Shown: piece after piece, positions 40,693 to 51,689 of the stretch
Position numbering within the stretch: the stretch's first letter is position 1
How the letters are laid out: each line of letters starts with the position of its first letter
From: Pyralis farinalis
Lineage: Eukaryota; Arthropoda; Insecta; Lepidoptera; Pyralidae
Assembly: GCA_947507595.1 (NCBI GenBank)
Contig: OX382270.1
Coordinates: 35,766,164-35,830,163 of the forward strand
DNA: 64,000 bases
Direction: 5' to 3'
The notes under the pieces: model-generated
Databases searched by the model: none
Seen by the model: the letters and a program-made list of their open reading frames with translations, nothing else
Told to the model about the DNA's origin: nothing
Made by a program: the position numbers and the translations under genes

Positions 40693-41237
40693 AACTTAAA
40701 AGATTTTGTGAAATGAATAAAATTGTTTGTTAACATTGGTACTTATATTGCAACGGAAGTAATTTACATATCTGTAAATGTTTGCGCTTCTTGAGAAATA
40801 TAAATTGCTTTATTACGATAATGAGTATTCGATAATTATTTGTGTATGTAGTTTCAAACGTCTATGTATAACAAACTGTTGAAACCAAAGAGGTTTTCAG
40901 GATATGGTAATGCATATTAAGTTACTGTTAAGTTTTGGAACTTATGAAAAAGTAATATGTTTTACATTAAAATTAAAACAACAGTGTTGTAATGTAAATA
41001 ATAAAAACTGCGAACATCGAACTCTGCATATTGCTTCAGGTTATGGGCTGTATTTGCGTTGTACGTGTATAAATCAATATTTTGTGATCTGTTGACAATG
41101 GTTGATGAAGAAAATTCATCTACGCATGGAGTGTGCGGAATCAAAAATCTCCGCGACGCAACAGATTTTCCAGATTGAAAATTCCAGGTTCGTAATTATC
41201 TTCAAAATCGTAACTGGCGGAAGGTAATCGAAGTGTT
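40693..41237. other. Region upstream of the transporter start, unassigned
   Basis: It should hold the 5' UTR and promoter of the gene starting at 40,692. I see no clear TATA box or initiator and no other gene. Confidence 0.35.
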
Positions 41238-41370
41238 ACTTGTGACCTCATTCACGCGCAGGAACACAACAACCCTCTAGAGAGTTGTTATTTGGCTGCG
41301 GTTTCCTATGAGGTGGAGGTACTTCCCCAGACGGGCTGCTTTGATACTACTACTTCTCTTAAAAATACAC
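41238..41370 (-). repeat. SINE-1 middle fragment
   Basis: The segment runs from GTGACCTCATTCACGCGCAG through AACCCTCTAGAGAGTTGTTA and TTTGGCTGCGG to CCCCAGACGGGCTGCTTTG. This is the body of SINE-1 in minus orientation. Both head and tail are missing. Confidence 0.7.
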
Positions 41371-41621
41371 ACATACAAGCATACAAGCATTTTTATGCGG
41401 ATTTCTTGAGATTGAGATGTGGCTTTGTAATAAATTTATGATTTTATAAATTTATATGGATCCTTTTTGGTGCATTTCATAATTTGAAACAGGAACTGTC
41501 AATCAAATTCAAAAAAAAGATGAAAATCAGCTGTCAATATTTTCCCTATAAAAACATACAACGCATTGAAGACATTATTAGTGCTACTGTTTCCCTACTA
41601 CTGATTAAAACCAACGTTATT

Positions 41622-42647
41622 ATGGAGCGGCGACGTCATTTAAGCAGGGAAGAAATGCTCAGAGCCGTGGGAATGATAGAAGCTGGTTCCCGGCAACGTA
41701 CTGTGGCTTTAGCTCTGAATACAAGTCAGAGTGTTATCAGTCGACTTTGGACACGTTACCGAAGCACTGGTACCGTGGCTGAGCGCCATGGAGGACGGTA
41801 TCGCTGCACCACACGGAGACAAGACCGATACATTCAAATCACAACTCGAAGAGCTCCAACAATAACCGCCATGATGTTAGCCGTGACGCTTCATCACTCT
41901 TCAGGGAACTTAATTAGCGACCAAACAGTCAGAAACCGCTTGCATGAAGTGAACCTTCATTCCCGAAGACCGCTAAGGGTACCACCTATAGCAATGCACA
42001 ATCGTAGGATTCGATATCAATGGGCTCTTGAACACAGAAATTGGGCAGAAGAACAATGGCGTTTCGTGTGCTTTTCTGATGAGTCTCGTTTTGGTATGAG
42101 ACCGGATACAAGACGTATACGACACTGGAGAACCCCTGGACGCCAACAGCGATTAAAATCCTGCCAGGAAGTCCATCCTTATAGTGGTGGAACCATCATG
42201 GTATGGGCGGGTATTTGGATCGGCGGAAGAACTGAGTTGATTTGGATCAGAGGCAACCTCAACGCTCAAATTTATGCTGAGACGATTGTATCAGACGTCA
42301 TCGTTCCTCTACAAGTGCAAATCGGTCCCTTATTTCAGTTAATGCATGATAATGCACGACCGCACACCGCAAGAGTTGTAAGACAGACTCTCGCCGCAGC
42401 TAACATCAATGTCATGCCCTGGCCTGCTCAGTCGCCAGACTTGAACCCGATTGAGCATGCATGGGATATGCTACAGAGAAGAGCTCTGCCGAATATGGAG
42501 GGTATCCAGTCGCAAGAAGACCTTTTTTTGTTGTTGCAACGAACATGGGCGGCCATTCCACAGCGTGATTTGGATGAACTCATTTTGAGTATGCCAAACC
42601 GATGTTCTTGTGTTGTTAGTGTTCGCGGTAGAAACACGGATTATTAA
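41622..42647 (+). CDS. Tc1-type transposase, DD34E, open frame
   Basis: This 341-residue frame starts at the ATG of MERRRHLSREEML. An upstream in-frame extension to 41,484 is ignored because Tc1 transposases are about 340 residues long. Helix-turn-helix DNA-binding segments cover residues 1-115 (ALNTSQSVISRLWTRYRSTG is one of them). The catalytic triad is D153 (FSDESRFG), D243 (MHDNARPHTA) and E278 (SPDLNPIEHAW), with 34 residues between the last two. The conserved GGTIMVWAGIW block is present. The enzyme cuts and pastes its element at TA sites. No stop or frameshift is seen, so the copy may be recent. I could not find matching terminal inverted repeats in the flanks. Confidence 0.88.
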   Translation: MERRRHLSREEMLRAVGMIEAGSRQRTVALALNTSQSVISRLWTRYRSTGTVAERHGGRYRCTTRRQDRYIQITTRRAPTITAMMLAVTLHHSSGNLISDQTVRNRLHEVNLHSRRPLRVPPIAMHNRRIRYQWALEHRNWAEEQWRFVCFSDESRFGMRPDTRRIRHWRTPGRQQRLKSCQEVHPYSGGTIMVWAGIWIGGRTELIWIRGNLNAQIYAETIVSDVIVPLQVQIGPLFQLMHDNARPHTARVVRQTLAAANINVMPWPAQSPDLNPIEHAWDMLQRRALPNMEGIQSQEDLFLLLQRTWAAIPQRDLDELILSMPNRCSCVVSVRGRNTDY

Positions 42648-42894
42648 TTGTTTAAGTTACCCAATAAAATTTTAAAGAAAACTGTTATTTCAGTCTTTTT
42701 TTCGAACTTTAATGTTAGTGGTTCAAATGTCAAAAATCCCTTTATTATGAAAATGGCAAATTTCTTTATTAATGCAAAGGTGACTTGGTTTATCGTTACT
42801 GTAGACAAACGAAAACACTTTATTTGATGAATCCTTAAAGAAAATTTTAATTAATATTAATCAGGAGAAAAGTTATTGCAAAAATATATGTTGA

Positions 42895-43790
42895 TCCCTA
42901 GACACTTTTGATGTGTGTATATGCATGCGGTGGTGGGGGGCGCCACTCACCACGCAGCGCGGCGGGTTCCGGCGGGACGAGTGCCGCATAGGCACGTGGA
43001 ATGTGAGACGTGGATTGAGTGATAAAAAGAACGAGCTGATGGACGTTATAAATGAGTGACGTTTAGATTCTTCGTGGGTGACAGAGACTAAGCGCAAGGG
43101 GAGCGACACCGGTGATCTGCTCGGTTGAATGACGACCTTGTTGTCTGGGGTAGACTGGAGTTATCATGCTTAATGCATATTAATAGCATGCTTAACCACT
43201 GGCGTAAGAGATTACTGTTTGTAGGGCCTAGACTTCTCTGGGTTCGTATAAAACTGAGGAATACGCGAGTATTTCTGGTCGCAGCATATGCTCCCGTAAG
43301 ATCAGCGTGTGCTCAAGAAATAGATAGTGTGAGGGATGTTCTGGATTTTGCTGAAGGGAATAAAAGAGTGATTATGTGTGGAGATTTGAATGGATGGGTT
43401 GGAACCAAACGAGGCAGTTATAAGGCTGTTCTTGGTCCCTATGGAGATAAGAGGGTGAACGAAGCAGTTACCTGAAGCTAATTCTAGATTTATGTATGGA
43501 ACGAAACCTCCTCGTGTTGAATACTTTATTTTATCATAAGGATATTTGCACGTGTAGAGAGACGGAATGTCTAAAAAGTGTGATTGATTTGATTTTAATA
43601 TATAGATGTCTTCGAATTACTATAATGGATATAAGAGCCGAGAATAGATAGAGAGTGAGATCCCACTTTTGGAACGAATCACTACCTGGTGGTAAGCCAG
43701 TTTGTGGGACTTTTCAAGAAGTAGAAGCACTGGCGAGTGCGTATACTTTTCGGAGATCATGAACGGATAAAGAGCGAACAATTGCAAGTT
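42895..43790 (+). mobile_element. RTE-like LINE, 5' part with endonuclease, broken
   Basis: An upstream GC-rich leader is followed by GTWNVRRGLSDKKNELMDVI and a VTETKRKGSD-type catalytic-Glu block. VFLVAAYAPV and VIMCGDLNGWVG then follow in frame (43,125-43,475). Stops and shifts separate the pieces. The end of the endonuclease (a region reading ERNLLVLNTLFYH) and further sequence continue to about 43,790. It supplies the endonuclease half missing from the copy at 12,011-13,422 and resembles the inverted fragment at 48,736-49,035. Confidence 0.7.
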
Positions 43791-44335
43791 GAAAGTGTAA
43801 CGATAATATATGTACATTGTAATATTACTTATTGGAAAGAAAAGGGGCTACTTAAAGGAATTACAAATTTATTAGACTAATATTTACAGTAGTAAAAATG
43901 GATTCTTAGAGTTCGGCCAGTTTAGTGTTTGAGTCTACGCTACGGTCTGATCAGGAAGGCACGGTGTACCGACTACCGCGTCTGTGACCTCCAGCCCCTG
44001 CGTGTTGGCTACGCGGTGGACTTCTGTGGCCGGCATCTTTTGACCGTTGCGGTGTTGGACCGCAAGGCTGTCCGTAACACATCATCCGAGCGGTGAATCT
44101 CGGTCGCGTCCTACTCTTTCGCTTCGGAGCTCAGGATCCGCTAAATGATGAAATTATTAATATTTTTGTAAAATGAAAAGTGAAAATAAAATCGTCATTC
44201 TCTCTGCTTTTCCATAAAGTATAGAAAAAATACACGGTGATAAAGCATGTCATAATATGTAACAATTTTAACAGGTTTCATTTGTGTACGCTACTTTTCG
44301 AAAAGCGGTGCAAAACGGTCCTAATGGCCTTTTAA
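43791..44335. other. Unassigned stretch
   Basis: There is a GC-richer patch at 43,910-44,130 with weak open frames but no motif I know. It may be part of an unknown element. No gene is called. Confidence 0.35.
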
Positions 44336-44339
44336 CGAT

Positions 44340-44535
44340 ATATAACTCTCTCTCCCTGTAGTCGTTTCCTCATGTCTGAGGATCGTGGTCAGTGTCAGGG
44401 TTGCATCTGGAGCGGATGATCCACCTCCATCGGTTCCTGTCCATGGCGTCTCTTACGACCATATAGAATTTGGAGAACGACGAGCCTTTCACCGGTTTCA
44501 TCATCCATCTTGCCAGTGATCAACCACGCGATCTA
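44340..44535 (-). mobile_element. Possible LINE 3' relic
   Basis: The minus strand reads AMDRNRWRWIIRSRCNPDTD, which resembles the end of RTE-type proteins in arthropods. It is short and no other block is present. Confidence 0.3.
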
Positions 44536-44560
44536 TATACAAGGCTACTGTAGTCGATAT

Positions 44561-44871
44561 CCAGTAAGCTCCTAAGGAGTTGCTGTGTAAACAGCAGAGG
44601 AGGCATCCTGCGAGTGATACTTCATATATTACAAACGTTAATAGGCTACGGTAATTGCTTTACGTCTGGTGGGCCGTATGCTTGTATATCCCTCGACATT
44701 GTATAAACAAAAATGTCAGCTCCTAAGGAGTTGCTGTGATAGCAACATAGGCGGGATCGCACGAGTGGTACTTAATGTATTACCAGCGTTCATAGGCTAC
44801 GGTCACCACTTTACATCAAATAGACCGTATACTTCAAAGCCTCCCAACGTTGCATGAAAAAAAAAATTAAA
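44561..44871 (+). repeat. Two SINE-1 3' halves in tandem
   Basis: Two direct copies of the SINE-1 3' half lie head to tail at 44,561-44,713 and 44,715-44,871. Each runs from GCTCCTAAGGAGTTGCTGTG through GGCTACGGT to an A-rich tail. Both lack the tRNA-like head. They differ by many substitutions. Confidence 0.75.
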
Positions 44872-45415
44872 TTATTGTAGCGTGTGTATTAAAATACGTA
44901 ATAATACACCAGAATATTGAAGCCCTACGAGACATATATCTAAGAAACTAAAACAATGACCAGCCAATCATTGGCTAGTCTTTGTTGTACTATAGAACGT
45001 GTAAATATCTAGCCTAAAACGTCAATGTAATGAAATGGTTACGTAAATACATTTTATGATACGTGGTTTGATTCACAGTACAAATAATGTGACAAGCAAA
45101 CATGAATTAAAGTTGTTACCAGAGTCGTCTAATAGTTGTTCGCACACTGCCTCCAAAATCCATTTACTCCGAAGAATTTTCCACTTTTGTGTTTCCCGGA
45201 ACGTAAGAATTTCTACAGGAGTCGTTTCAATTAAAATAGGATGCATACCATAGTATTTTTTTCGGCAGTTTATTAATGTAATAAAATGAGAAAATTATAA
45301 CTGCACACAAGGTTGTATGGTTAAAGAACTTTTGCTTTACATTAACTTAGTTGGTCCCTAAATAAAAATGAAATAACCGTATAACTAGGGACATCAGTTC
45401 CAGATTCCTACCAGA
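44872..45415. other. Unassigned AT-rich stretch
   Basis: Nothing is recognised here. Only short chance frames are present. Confidence 0.4.
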
Positions 45416-45419
45416 AATC

Positions 45420-45640
45420 GATGTTGTCCTTTCGTTGACTCAATTTTTATACAACGTCGCTCCTGACTGTTATCGATAAATGACAGTCGTTTAACTTTGT
45501 CAGTGGTCTTCTTCTTCTTGACAACACTAGCCTTCGTCAAACTGCCGCTGAGCAGCGTGGCGGAATACGCTCTTAACACTCTCGGTTGAATGGAGTATCG
45601 CTACAGTGGAATGATGCTGATAAGTAAGGATTGGTATAGA
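45420..45640 (+). repeat. LINE 3' end repeat, relative of 28,230-28,440
   Basis: Shared features are a TATCGATAAATGACAGTCGT region (TGTCGATAGATGACAGTCGT at 28.3 kb), the GTGGCGGAATACGCTC block and CTCTCGGTTGAATGGAG. The end is a decayed GATGCTGATAAGTAAGG. No coding remnant adjoins it. Confidence 0.5.
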
Positions 45641-46870
45641 TGGATCTGCAAATATCATAGTCATAGATATCTTGGAGAATAAATGTAGAGAAAATACGCG
45701 TATTTGTCTGCGCAGATAACTTGAGAAGAGAAATTTTGCGTCTACAGAATAGAAGTCTATATTATAAATAGAAGTCTGTTAACCAAAGGAAAAACGGCCT
45801 ACCTGATGTTAAGTAGTTACCGCTCGCGTGATACAATCTTTGTTGCTAGCAAAGCATTTCCTTGGTAACCTCACTGACTCTTTGATATTTTTTAATTTAG
45901 CAATAATTTGAGTCAGTTGCTATTTTCTTGTTATGGTAAATTTATAATTATATGCTTATTTAATAGAAAAATAAACAATTATATATTTGACCACAATTAA
46001 CTTGGTGTAGATTGTTCAGGTCATTTTTCATAATCAAGATATGAACCTTTTCTTTATTGATATGCGTGCCTCAGAAAATGTTTATCATTTACTCCTTTTA
46101 ATTTTATATTTTATTGATTTTTAATAATCAGTAAATCTTCGTATATCTATGTATAATGGGAGATATATCAAATCGAGTAAATTATAGACAATGTAAGAAA
46201 ATATGAGTAGAAGCTGAGGAAAGTTCAGTAAATTATTACATAACCATGACGCCATTTCTTTGGTGACAAATATTGTAGACTTTGCCTTCCTATTGAGCTG
46301 TGTTATGAGAAATTTTGGGCGATCCCAGGCACAACCCGTATGCTAAATATGCTGTGCATACTCCACAACATACAAGGGTTTGACATAAAAAAAAAACCCT
46401 TTAGCCTACGATGTAGTGTTTAATAATGATAATGCATAGTGTATAATGAGTATATATCCGTTGGTTCGAGCCAACTAATCACTCTTAGACTTTACGCTCT
46501 ATACAAAAGATTATCAACCAGTTTCTACATTTATTTATTCGGAATCAGTTAATGTATAAATCAAATTGGTGTCAAATTTCAAAAAATTAAATTTTAGTAT
46601 ATGAAGAAACTTCGTAGCGAATACCAAACTGTTATAAAGGGATGTAAATAAATATCAGGATTGTTCATCAGCGTCTAGAATCATTATGACAAGACCTAAA
46701 GCTCTTGTCGTACTTTCAAACAAAGAGGACGAATTAGAAACGTGTCAACATTCATTGATGTTAAATATGAGTTTGAATAATATATGTGAAATGGTAAATC
46801 AGCCGGAATTGATATAATCTCAACCGGAATGTACAACTTAATGTCTGGGATGCTTTCTGGTACTCGAGTA
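45641..46870. other. Unassigned AT-rich stretch
   Basis: I see no gene or named element in this 1.2-kb stretch. Short fragments such as GGCCTACCTGATGTTAAGTA and ACCGCTCGCGTGATACAA at about 45,796-45,836 are decayed pieces of the SINE-1 3' half. Confidence 0.4.
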
Positions 46871-46872
46871 AA

Positions 46873-47127
46873 TTTTTTTATACTACGTCGGGAGGCATAC
46901 AAGCATACGGCCCACCTGATGTAAAACGGGTACCATAGCCTATTAACGCTAGCGATATATTAAGTATCACTCGCGTGAAACCTCCTCTGCACAGCAACTC
47001 CTTGGGAGCTTACTGGTGACCTCACTCACACGCAGGAACACAACAACCCTCTAAGGGAGTTGTTATTTAGCTGCGGTTTTCTGTGAGGTGGAGGTACTGC
47101 TTTGATGCGCCCCACCTCTCTTAAAAC
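46873..47127 (-). repeat. SINE-1 lacking its head
   Basis: It has a minus-oriented T run, TACTACGTCGGGAGGCATAC and the body AACCCTCTAAGGGAGTTG. It ends at CACCTCTCTTAAAAC. The tRNA-like head is absent. The stretch 47,128-47,655 that follows shows no gene. Confidence 0.8.
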
Positions 47128-47656
47128 CGAAAATATGGTATTCTCGCAGAACAACAACAACCCAATGTAATTTATATAAATTTGTAATCACGTAAACGTT
47201 TAATTTAATTTGTTAAATATAATTAACTTGACATAAACAATTTGCACACGTGGTTGCACGCTGAATACATTGTACCTTTCATATATGTAAGACTGTAATT
47301 GTGTTCAGCAAATAAAAAATAATAATTTGGCCCTCCTAGGACTTGACATTTAGCTGCGGTCTTCCGGACGGCGGAGTTCCTTCCCTGGCTAGATTGCTCG
47401 TTACAACTTTGTTGCCCAATTAACAATGTAGTTATATATACGTAGTTATAGTTAATAATGTTTACTTACTTGTCTCATTAATGGATTCCATTTACATTGA
47501 CGTGCTACGTGTTACGTCAACCAATTTATTATAATGCTTCCCCATGTGGTTTGCTAAAAATAAAGAACATCGACGTATTTTCACTTGTCTTTTTTTATGA
47601 TCCGCCTAGTTTTATGGGTATACATGTATTTAAATAACAAAAAAAAGCCTAAACCT

Positions 47657-47778
47657 TAAAGCCCCAGGAACCGGCGAGCGTGCATGAAAAGAGCTATGAA
47701 TGTCACAGAAGCGAGTGAAGTATGCAAGGACCGCGTCTTATGGCGCTCGGTTCTCTCTGCCTACCCCGCAAGGGATAA
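47657..47778 (+). mobile_element. RTE-like LINE, short 3' coding fragment
   Basis: The sequence from AGCCCCAGGAACCGGCGAGC to TACCCCGCAAGGGA is almost identical to 13,276-13,391 in the best copy (MKRAMNVTEASEVCKDRVLW). It is only 120 bp long and has no CATA tail. Such high identity in so short a piece suggests a recent event or local gene conversion. Confidence 0.75.
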
Positions 47779-48019
47779 ATAACAAACATTGCTAAAAAGA
47801 GTCTTGTAACCGAAAACTGACTGTAAAATAAGGATTTACTGTGACAAAGTTACTGTAATCGATAACAAATTATTTATAAAACACGTTTTCTTAATAATTA
47901 TTAAATTTTCTATCGACTCAAATGTTTTATTATCTGTTTATTAACTCATTAAGAAAAAGGAATAAAGGCGGCAGCCTACATGTTTTTTTTGGCTCTGGAT
48001 ATGAGGGTAGTGGAATAGA

Positions 48020-48525
48020 CCCGCCTTTTCGAAATGAAAAGTGGGAGATCCCTGCCAGCTTGTATAGATAGGAAGTTGGAGAAAACAGTCCCTTACGACA
48101 GCAGCCCCACACCCAGTGTTCAATATAACTCTGAGATAGGAGACTGCAGACGTCGTAAACCTTCGGGCGGGGGATTACATCTACAGGACAGCAACAGGAT
48201 TGGCGATACAGTAGGGGTAGTACTGACTGCTTCTGCTGCATCTTGCAGCCAGAAATGGTGGCAATATTGGGCCGTAGTTGGTCTGCTAGTCAGGCGAAGT
48301 GAAGGGTGTTCTGCACATTCTTCTGAAGTGCTCACGTTTTGAGACAAAAGGATACCTGGCGCATCGGTTAGGCTGCAGATTGACCAAGAATATCTTCGCT
48401 AGCCTGCTAATGGACAAAGAATACAGGAGGACCATTATTGCATTCAACAGATTAGTAATTCTTTCCATGACAACGATAATGTTGATGAAGATGCATACCA
48501 AAAAGAAGCAGAAGAATTAGATTCA
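48020..48525 (+). mobile_element. R1/Jockey-like LINE, C-terminal relic
   Basis: Frames on the plus strand include KWEIPASLYR and then LHILLKCSRFETKGYLAHRL with TIIAFNRLVILSM. This resembles the C-terminal C-H-C region (LLKCSRF) of R1- or I-type elements. It is degraded, without reverse transcriptase blocks. Confidence 0.4.
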
Positions 48526-48544
48526 AAAATAGTTCGCCGTTGGT

Positions 48545-48735
48545 GAGCACTGTCACCCCTGTAGATAAGGATGGGGCCTATTGAACAATAGGTCCCCGGT
48601 TCGGATCCCGGCAAGTACCACTAAATTCACGTTTTCGGTTTTAGTTACATATTTGTAATTATTACTTGCGGTGGCGGTGAAAGAAAAACATCGTCAGAAA
48701 CGCACATGTCCAAGAAATTATATTTCGAAAGACGT
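48545..48735 (+). repeat. SINE-2 fragment (CGGTGAAGGAAAACATCGT type)
   Basis: A B-box-like GGTTCGGATCCC is followed by GTACCACTAAATTCACGTTT and then GGTGGCGGTGAAAGAAAAAC, ATCGTCAGAAACGCAC and TTCGAAAGACGTGACC. The same order appears at 49,400-49,715. The type is common in Lepidoptera. Confidence 0.6.
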
Positions 48736-49035
48736 GACCTTCTTGAAAAGGCCCACAAACCGGCTTATCACCAGATAGTGGTCCGTTTCAAGAGTGAGAC
48801 CTCTGAATCCATATCCACCTATGTATCCATTAACGACTTTCGGAGACGTCCATCTATCAAAATAAAATCAATCACACTTTTATATTAATTCCGTCTCCAT
48901 GTGTACGTGTGAATATCCTTGTTTCGTTCCATACATACGTCTAAAAGTAACTTACCAGCATCGTTCACTCTCTTATCTCCACATGGACCAACCTCCTAAA
49001 TGCTTCGCTTGGTCCCAACCGGGTCGGGCGTGAAG
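48736..49035 (-). mobile_element. RTE-like LINE endonuclease fragment, inverted
   Basis: Read on the minus strand it parallels 43,450-43,740. ATGGAACGAAAC is followed by a CACGTACACATGGAGACGGA stretch, then AAAGTGTGATTGATTTTATT and AGCCGGTTTGTGGGCCTTTT. It has the opposite orientation, 5 kb away. Its low-coordinate end abuts a SINE-2 fragment exactly at 48,735. It ends with an AT dinucleotide run near 49,045. Confidence 0.65.
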
Positions 49036-49399
49036 TTATAAATATATATATATATACATGCTAAAATACATATTGGTAAATGCGAAGTTTCGAACCGGAG
49101 ACGTATAAGGTACGATAACCGTATTAAATCAGGCGGCCGATGGCCTGTTTGGCTCTCGTTGTATAAAGGAGTAGAATCATAAATCTGTTAAAATTAAGAA
49201 AACGGCCGAGGGTTACTTCTCCGTGTAAGACATAGGTTCTCAAACTTTTCGACCAATACTAAATATGAAATTGTAAATTGTTGTCTTCAAGCATTACTGA
49301 AGTATTGAATTTAAATTTCACTTTTGTTTTAATTTCAATTGCATTTTAATGAATTAATTTGCATTTTAATGAATAAATTAGTTGTCAATAATTAATTTA

Positions 49400-49715
49400 G
49401 TGACTAGAGCAGCCTAGTAGTTAAAAAACCAGTCTATTAACCGATTGGTCTTGGTTCGATTCCTGTTTTGGGCCTGTACCACTAAATTCGTGTTTACGGA
49501 TTTATGTATAATAAACAAATATTTTACTCATCGATAAAGAAATATGTCGTTAGGAAACCGCACGTCCAAGAAATTATATTTCGAAAACCGGGTGTCCTAA
49601 CTTAAGACAGGTTTGGAACAACCCTCTCGGTTATACAGGTCTGACAGCAGTCGCTTCATGTCAAAACTCAATTACTTAGCCCAATCCTCAGACTTAGGTA
49701 AACCTCCGGAAGAAA
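49400..49715 (+). repeat. SINE-2, longer copy
   Basis: It has a tRNA-like head with the B box TTGGTTCGATTCCTG. GTACCACTAAATTCGTGTTT and GAAACCGCACGTCCAAGAAA follow, then CTGACAGCAGTCGCTTCATG. The end is TCAGACTTAGGTAAAC. The motif order is that of a widespread lepidopteran SINE. Confidence 0.65.
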
Positions 49716-50535
49716 AAATGCACATCAAAAATTTCAAAGTAATTATTATGGAATCATGTTGTTATTCTTGTAGTCCGTTATCTGTATGTAAATAAATCAC
49801 AATTCAAAACTTTTGGATCGTGAAATTTTGCAAATGGAAAATCCAATAGCCCAAATATAGTAAAAAAAATTTCAAAATGTACTCGTAAGCGATCAACCAG
49901 TATTTACGATAACATATTTAAGCCTTAAAAGTTATCGCGAGAGAGCAACGGATGGAGATATTGTTGCTTGATTACCGAATTATTGTTGATTTTCAACTAC
50001 TGCATTAGAATCAAGTTCAAAAATCTTTGTTTATATAATAACTCTCGATCGTGATATCTACTATTTTTTATACCTACACAAAGGTACATTTCAAAGCAAT
50101 TTAGTAGATAATAATTAACATTAAATTTTATAACGAGGAACGATTTACGCTTAGCCCTAGTTTTGAATTTATCTAGAATATCTCAATGCTCCCTAATTCT
50201 CTTTGTACTTTCTTCCGACAGCTTAAAGGGCTCTACCGCCCACCGGATGGCGTCAACGCGACTTTGAGAAACACTGGAGAAAAATAACATCCAGGTTCCT
50301 TCGTAAATGTTTATCGTAAACAACGGAATTTGTTATTATTTGGCAAATGTCGAAGTTCAATGGTAAAGTATTGACGTGTATGAATGACGTCATATCTCTT
50401 TGATCTTTCTAATATTGGAATAATTTTGTTTCACTTTCTTGTTGGGCTTAACACGCAAAATGATCTGGGAGTGAAAACATTTTTATTTCAAAGTTTACCC
50501 TCTCTGATCACCTGTTAATGGGATATGTTAAGTCA
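49716..50535. other. Unassigned stretch
   Basis: No gene or repeat family was recognised. Confidence 0.4.
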
Positions 50536-50540
50536 GTTTC

Positions 50541-50705
50541 ACGAGCTCGGTGGTACGGTAGCTACTTTAACACCAAGGTTCGATTCTCAAACAGGACAAG
50601 CACTTGTCTGTATGAACATGTCTCTTTGTATAAGAAGTATTTAATATAAAAAAACGTATTAACCTTTGTTTATCAGTTGTCTAGTAGCCAATACCAATAG
50701 ATAGC
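50541..50705 (+). repeat. SINE-3 fragment (TTTATCAGTTGTCTAGTA type)
   Basis: The head CACGAGCTCGGTGGTACGG with B box AGGTTCGATTCTC is followed by TATTTAATATAAAAAAACGT and TTTATCAGTTGTCTAGTAGC. It matches the better copy at 58,645-58,880. The head is related to SINE-1, but the body and tail differ. Confidence 0.65.
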
Positions 50706-50869
50706 GCCGTGTAACTTGTCCGAAGATATTTATTAATATTAATAGTTTTTATTTCTGCGAGTGGCAACCAACCTCATGACCAACCTGATCGTAAGCAGCT
50801 GACGTGACCTAGGAACGCCTACGAGTTAGTGAGGTAAAATTGTCTATCTGTAATTTTTAGAGCCAAAAA

Positions 50870-50965
50870 TACTTTATCTGAACCCCTTCGGTTGAATGGA
50901 GACAGTGCAGTGGGATTAGCTAGGCTTAGTGCAGTAGATGTATATCTGTTAGTGTATGATATAAC
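50870..50965 (+). repeat. LINE 3' end repeat, relative of 28,230-28,440
   Basis: CTTCGGTTGAATGGAGACAG, TGCAGTGGGATTAGC and a short decayed tail match the repeat at 28.3 and 45.5 kb. Confidence 0.4.
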
Positions 50966-51179
50966 CAGGCAGTCGGTAATAGGTTACTACGATAGCCAAA
51001 CATGTGAGTGATACTTCTCGTATTGCAAGCGCCAGGCATTGTTTGTGAACCGACGAAAATACAAAATCCAGCAAACGTAACCCCGGTGTTATTTACAATA
51101 ATCTAAAAATCTTTAATAATGTAAAAAGTTATGTGTGAAATTTTTAGCTTATCACCATATTTAGGACCAAAGCCAAAAG

Positions 51180-51470
51180 AAGAGGCATGCTCCGTTGGCT
51201 CGGACATGTAGAAAGAATGCAGCAGGTAAGAATTATAAATGATATACAATGTGAAAGTAGAGGATGTAGGAGCCGAAGAAGGCCAAGACTAAATTGATGG
51301 TGTTTTATTACTTGTGATGTCAGGAGCCTTTGAAACCGTCGAGCGTACAGCGTATGAGAAGAACAATGAACACTAAAGAAGCGAGTGAGGTGTATAACGA
51401 CTGAATCACGTGGCGCTAGGTCCTCTCTGCCTACTCCGCAAGGGATTCGGCGTGAAGATAGATAGCCAAC
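51180..51470 (+). mobile_element. RTE-like LINE, 3' fragment
   Basis: The segment from GAGGCATGCTCCGTTGGCTC and GGACATGTAGAAAGAATGCA through GGAGCCGAAGAAGGCC to CTACTCCGCAAGGGATTCGG follows the tail of the family (RWLGHVERMQ, RSRRRPRLN, LSAYSARDSA). It has several frameshifts. It ends in a decayed ATAGATAG tail rather than CATA. Confidence 0.65.
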
Positions 51471-51689
51471 ACATACGAGGTGTATTTCTCCGATTAACCA
51501 AATTGGCTTAGTTGGAAGATTGGCAGATCGCCGAGGCGTCGCGTTGCATAGAGCTGTTGCTTAGAGAGAAACTGATATATATATTACTAGGGGTTAAAGT
51601 ATGTAATTACCGATTTGTACTGAAAAAATAAAACTCAATTTTTATAAAACACAATTTTTTTAGAAAATTATTTTTTTATTGAAAATTAA

